A DNA stretch of 64,000 nucleotides from Dethiosulfovibrio salsuginis (lineage in GTDB: Bacteria > Synergistota > Synergistia > Synergistales > Dethiosulfovibrionaceae), in contig NZ_FXBB01000006.1 of assembly GCF_900177735.1 (NCBI RefSeq), positions 20,775-84,774 on the forward strand. The letters run 5' to 3'. The first letter of the stretch is position 1, and every line of letters begins with the position of its first letter. The notes under the pieces are model-generated. The model did no database searches. It saw nothing but the letters and a program-made list of their open reading frames with translations, and was not told the origin of the DNA. The position numbers and the translations under genes were made by a program. Below are positions 62,496 through 64,000 of this stretch, one piece after another.

Positions 62496-63865
62496 CTATT
62501 GGCCCTTCAGGAGCTGTAAAACCCCATCAGGAGACTGGTTTGCCTGAGCGAGAATGGAGGTACCGCTCTGTAGGAGGATATTTATCTTGGTGAAGTTCAT
62601 CATCTCCTTGGCCATGTCCAGATCCTTGATTCGGCTTTTAGACTCCAGAAGGTTCTGAGATGCCACAGTGACGTTGGAGATAGTGTGTTCGAGCCGATTC
62701 TGATATGCCCCGAGCCTGGTCCTTTCGGTAGAGACGGTGTTAATGGCCCTGTCTATTCTAGAAAGGGTACCTCCTGCTAGGTCTTTGCTCAACACCGATG
62801 GAGACGGAGGCAAAAGGCCAAGGCCTCTTGCGGTGGAATCGCTGAACAGTAGCCCAACCTTTTCCCCTTCGTTGGCTCCAGTCTGTAATACCGTCTTGTT
62901 GTCCGACAGGTGGACCACAAAGGACATATCCCCTCCAGATAGGATAAACCCTTTGCTTTCATCGCTCCATCGCACATTGACCGCGTTGGAGGGATCTATG
63001 GACATATCGATACCGGGGTTGACGACACCGACGACCATGTTACCGGAAAAAACCGTTCCCGAACTGGTGACATCGCCGCTATGAGCGTCTTTGACCAGAA
63101 CTTCCCTGATAGGCTCTCTGGACTGCTGAACGACGGAAAAGCCTAAAGCATTTAGAAGATCGTCATCGCCGGATAGGTTTATCCTACCGTCATTCCCTGG
63201 CACAGCGGACCTGAGGATCAAAGGAGCTGAGAGGGAGTAATCGCTGGAGTATTCGTCCTGTTTTTTTATCTCCGTCCATGTTGCGGTGATGTCAAAAGAT
63301 CCATTCCCCGTGACAAAAACCAACAGATCCTCGGGAGACTCTTTTATGAAGAAATACTCGTTCAAGTTGCCACCACCAGGGTTATCGGAACCGGAGTAAG
63401 CCATTTCAGTGCCTTTATATACAACCTGACTATATGGAGAGACGTTATTGTAAGCTGGATTGACCAGAGGCCCTGTAGGCTGGTAGGTGGCACCGGGCAG
63501 GAAGCCGTTGGCCTCGGTAAAATCAACCATCTCCTCTGGTGGGTCTATTCCCGCTAGGAGAACTCCGTCCCTGGTGAAGATCTGTATAGAGTCAGGCTGG
63601 CTTATATCGTAAAGGTGAAGAAACACATCGGTGGACCCTTTTATCGCGGCAAAAGCGACCTTACCGGAAGTAAAACTCGCAGTCACGCCGTTGGTCAGCA
63701 CCTCGTCGATAGGCTTCACGGGCAAAGACATAGTACCTTTTTCCGTCCTTATGGATTCGACGATACCGACCTTTCCGGAAGATATGGATGTGAAAAAGCC
63801 GTCCAGGCCCTTCGCAAGAGAGCTCTGTCCAAGCCCCTTGCCTACAGCGTCGTCCAGTTTACGTC
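62496..63865 (-). pseudogene. Second flagellin, 5' part cut off by an IS-like element
   Basis: The minus strand encodes a flagellin middle and C-terminus: a variable domain (from KLDDAVGKGLGQSSL), a block INLSGDDDLLNALGFSVVQQ shared with the flagellinolysin, and a C-terminal D1/D0 end DMAKEMMNFTKINILLQSG. The conserved N-terminal 150 residues are absent. Upstream, at about 63866, the sequence changes to an IS200/IS605-like end, and the frame continues into it (GGTCLVRDIDQEAPTSISGG) without a flagellin start. The 5' half probably lies beyond the element, outside the window. Unless the element excises, no intact flagellin is made here. Confidence 0.7.
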
Positions 63866-64000
63866 GTGAACTACCCCCACTTATAGAAGTGGGGGCTTCC
63901 TGGTCAATATCTCTAACGAGACAAGTTCCCCCAGGCTCGAAAGGTCGTCCCGACCTCGTGAGTACCAAAGCTACACTGCCGTGCTAATTTCGGTGGGCAG
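63866..64000 (-). mobile_element. Right end of an IS200/IS605-like (TnpB-type) element, partial
   Basis: A 9-bp stem-loop, CCCCCACTT-atag-AAGTGGGGG (63874-63895), next to GTGAAC (63866-63871) is typical of the subterminal hairpin at the right end of IS605/IS1341 elements. It directly follows the break in the flagellin gene. The remaining 105 bases on the minus strand are open only in short stretches (for example LPTEISTAV before a stop), consistent with the 3' end of a tnpB gene, but too little is inside the window to confirm it. Confidence 0.55.

Noticed and set aside
62496..63968. Complete 490-residue flagellin-like gene starting at TTG 63968
   Set aside because: The first 33 or so codons are the IS-like terminal region, and the conserved flagellin N-terminus is missing.

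Overview
The window (about 50% G+C) looks like chromosomal DNA of an anaerobic, motile, amino-acid-fermenting bacterium, most likely a member of the Synergistota such as a Dethiosulfovibrio relative. This placement is an inference from gene content: a complete histidine-degradation cluster with both formiminoglutamate routes, duplicated phosphotransbutyrylase/butyrate-kinase pairs, TAXI-TRAP uptake, oligoendopeptidase F, a 2[4Fe-4S] ferredoxin and flagellins. No rRNA, tRNA or CRISPR array was seen.

Layout. 0-16 kb is mostly housekeeping: DUF72, DUF523, TypA/BipA, an orphan DegS-like sensor kinase, GpsA, ferredoxin, the major sigma factor RpoD, a CheV-type protein, an SfsA-DUF123 fusion, DedA, a DUF255 protein, a HAD phosphatase and GlyA. 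16-25 kb carries an M20 amidohydrolase with a two-gene membrane system (DUF3100 plus partner), PepF, a thioredoxin-fold/NHL protein and a TAXI-TRAP transporter. 25-31 kb holds Hsp20, a D-2-hydroxyacid dehydrogenase and two buk/ptb pairs. 31-34.5 kb has an unknown gene, a metallophosphoesterase and a DEAD-box helicase preceded by a possible leader peptide.

The most interesting region is 34.5-44.5 kb. A three-subunit molybdenum hydroxylase, a histidine-ammonia-lyase homologue that lacks the Ala-Ser-Gly residues forming the MIO cofactor, and a BCCT transporter look like a locus for ergothioneine (or another trimethyl-histidine betaine). Both of its promoters carry direct repeats of TTTGAC at exactly 11-bp spacing, ending the same distance from the -10. 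That is the architecture expected for a SARP/BTAD activator, and a 1008-residue BTAD-STAND-TPR regulator is the next gene.

44.5-59.6 kb is the hut region: hutH, a YuiF-type permease, a chemoreceptor, an IclR regulator, ftcD, hutI, fchA, hutU, a YjiH-type transporter and hutG, followed by a hisD-like dehydrogenase. Together these take histidine through urocanate, imidazolonepropionate and formiminoglutamate to glutamate.

59.6-64 kb has a 911-residue flagellin with a gluzincin metallopeptidase domain in its variable region (flagellinolysin type). Beyond it is a second flagellin whose 5' part appears to be cut off by the end of an IS200/IS605-like element at the window edge.
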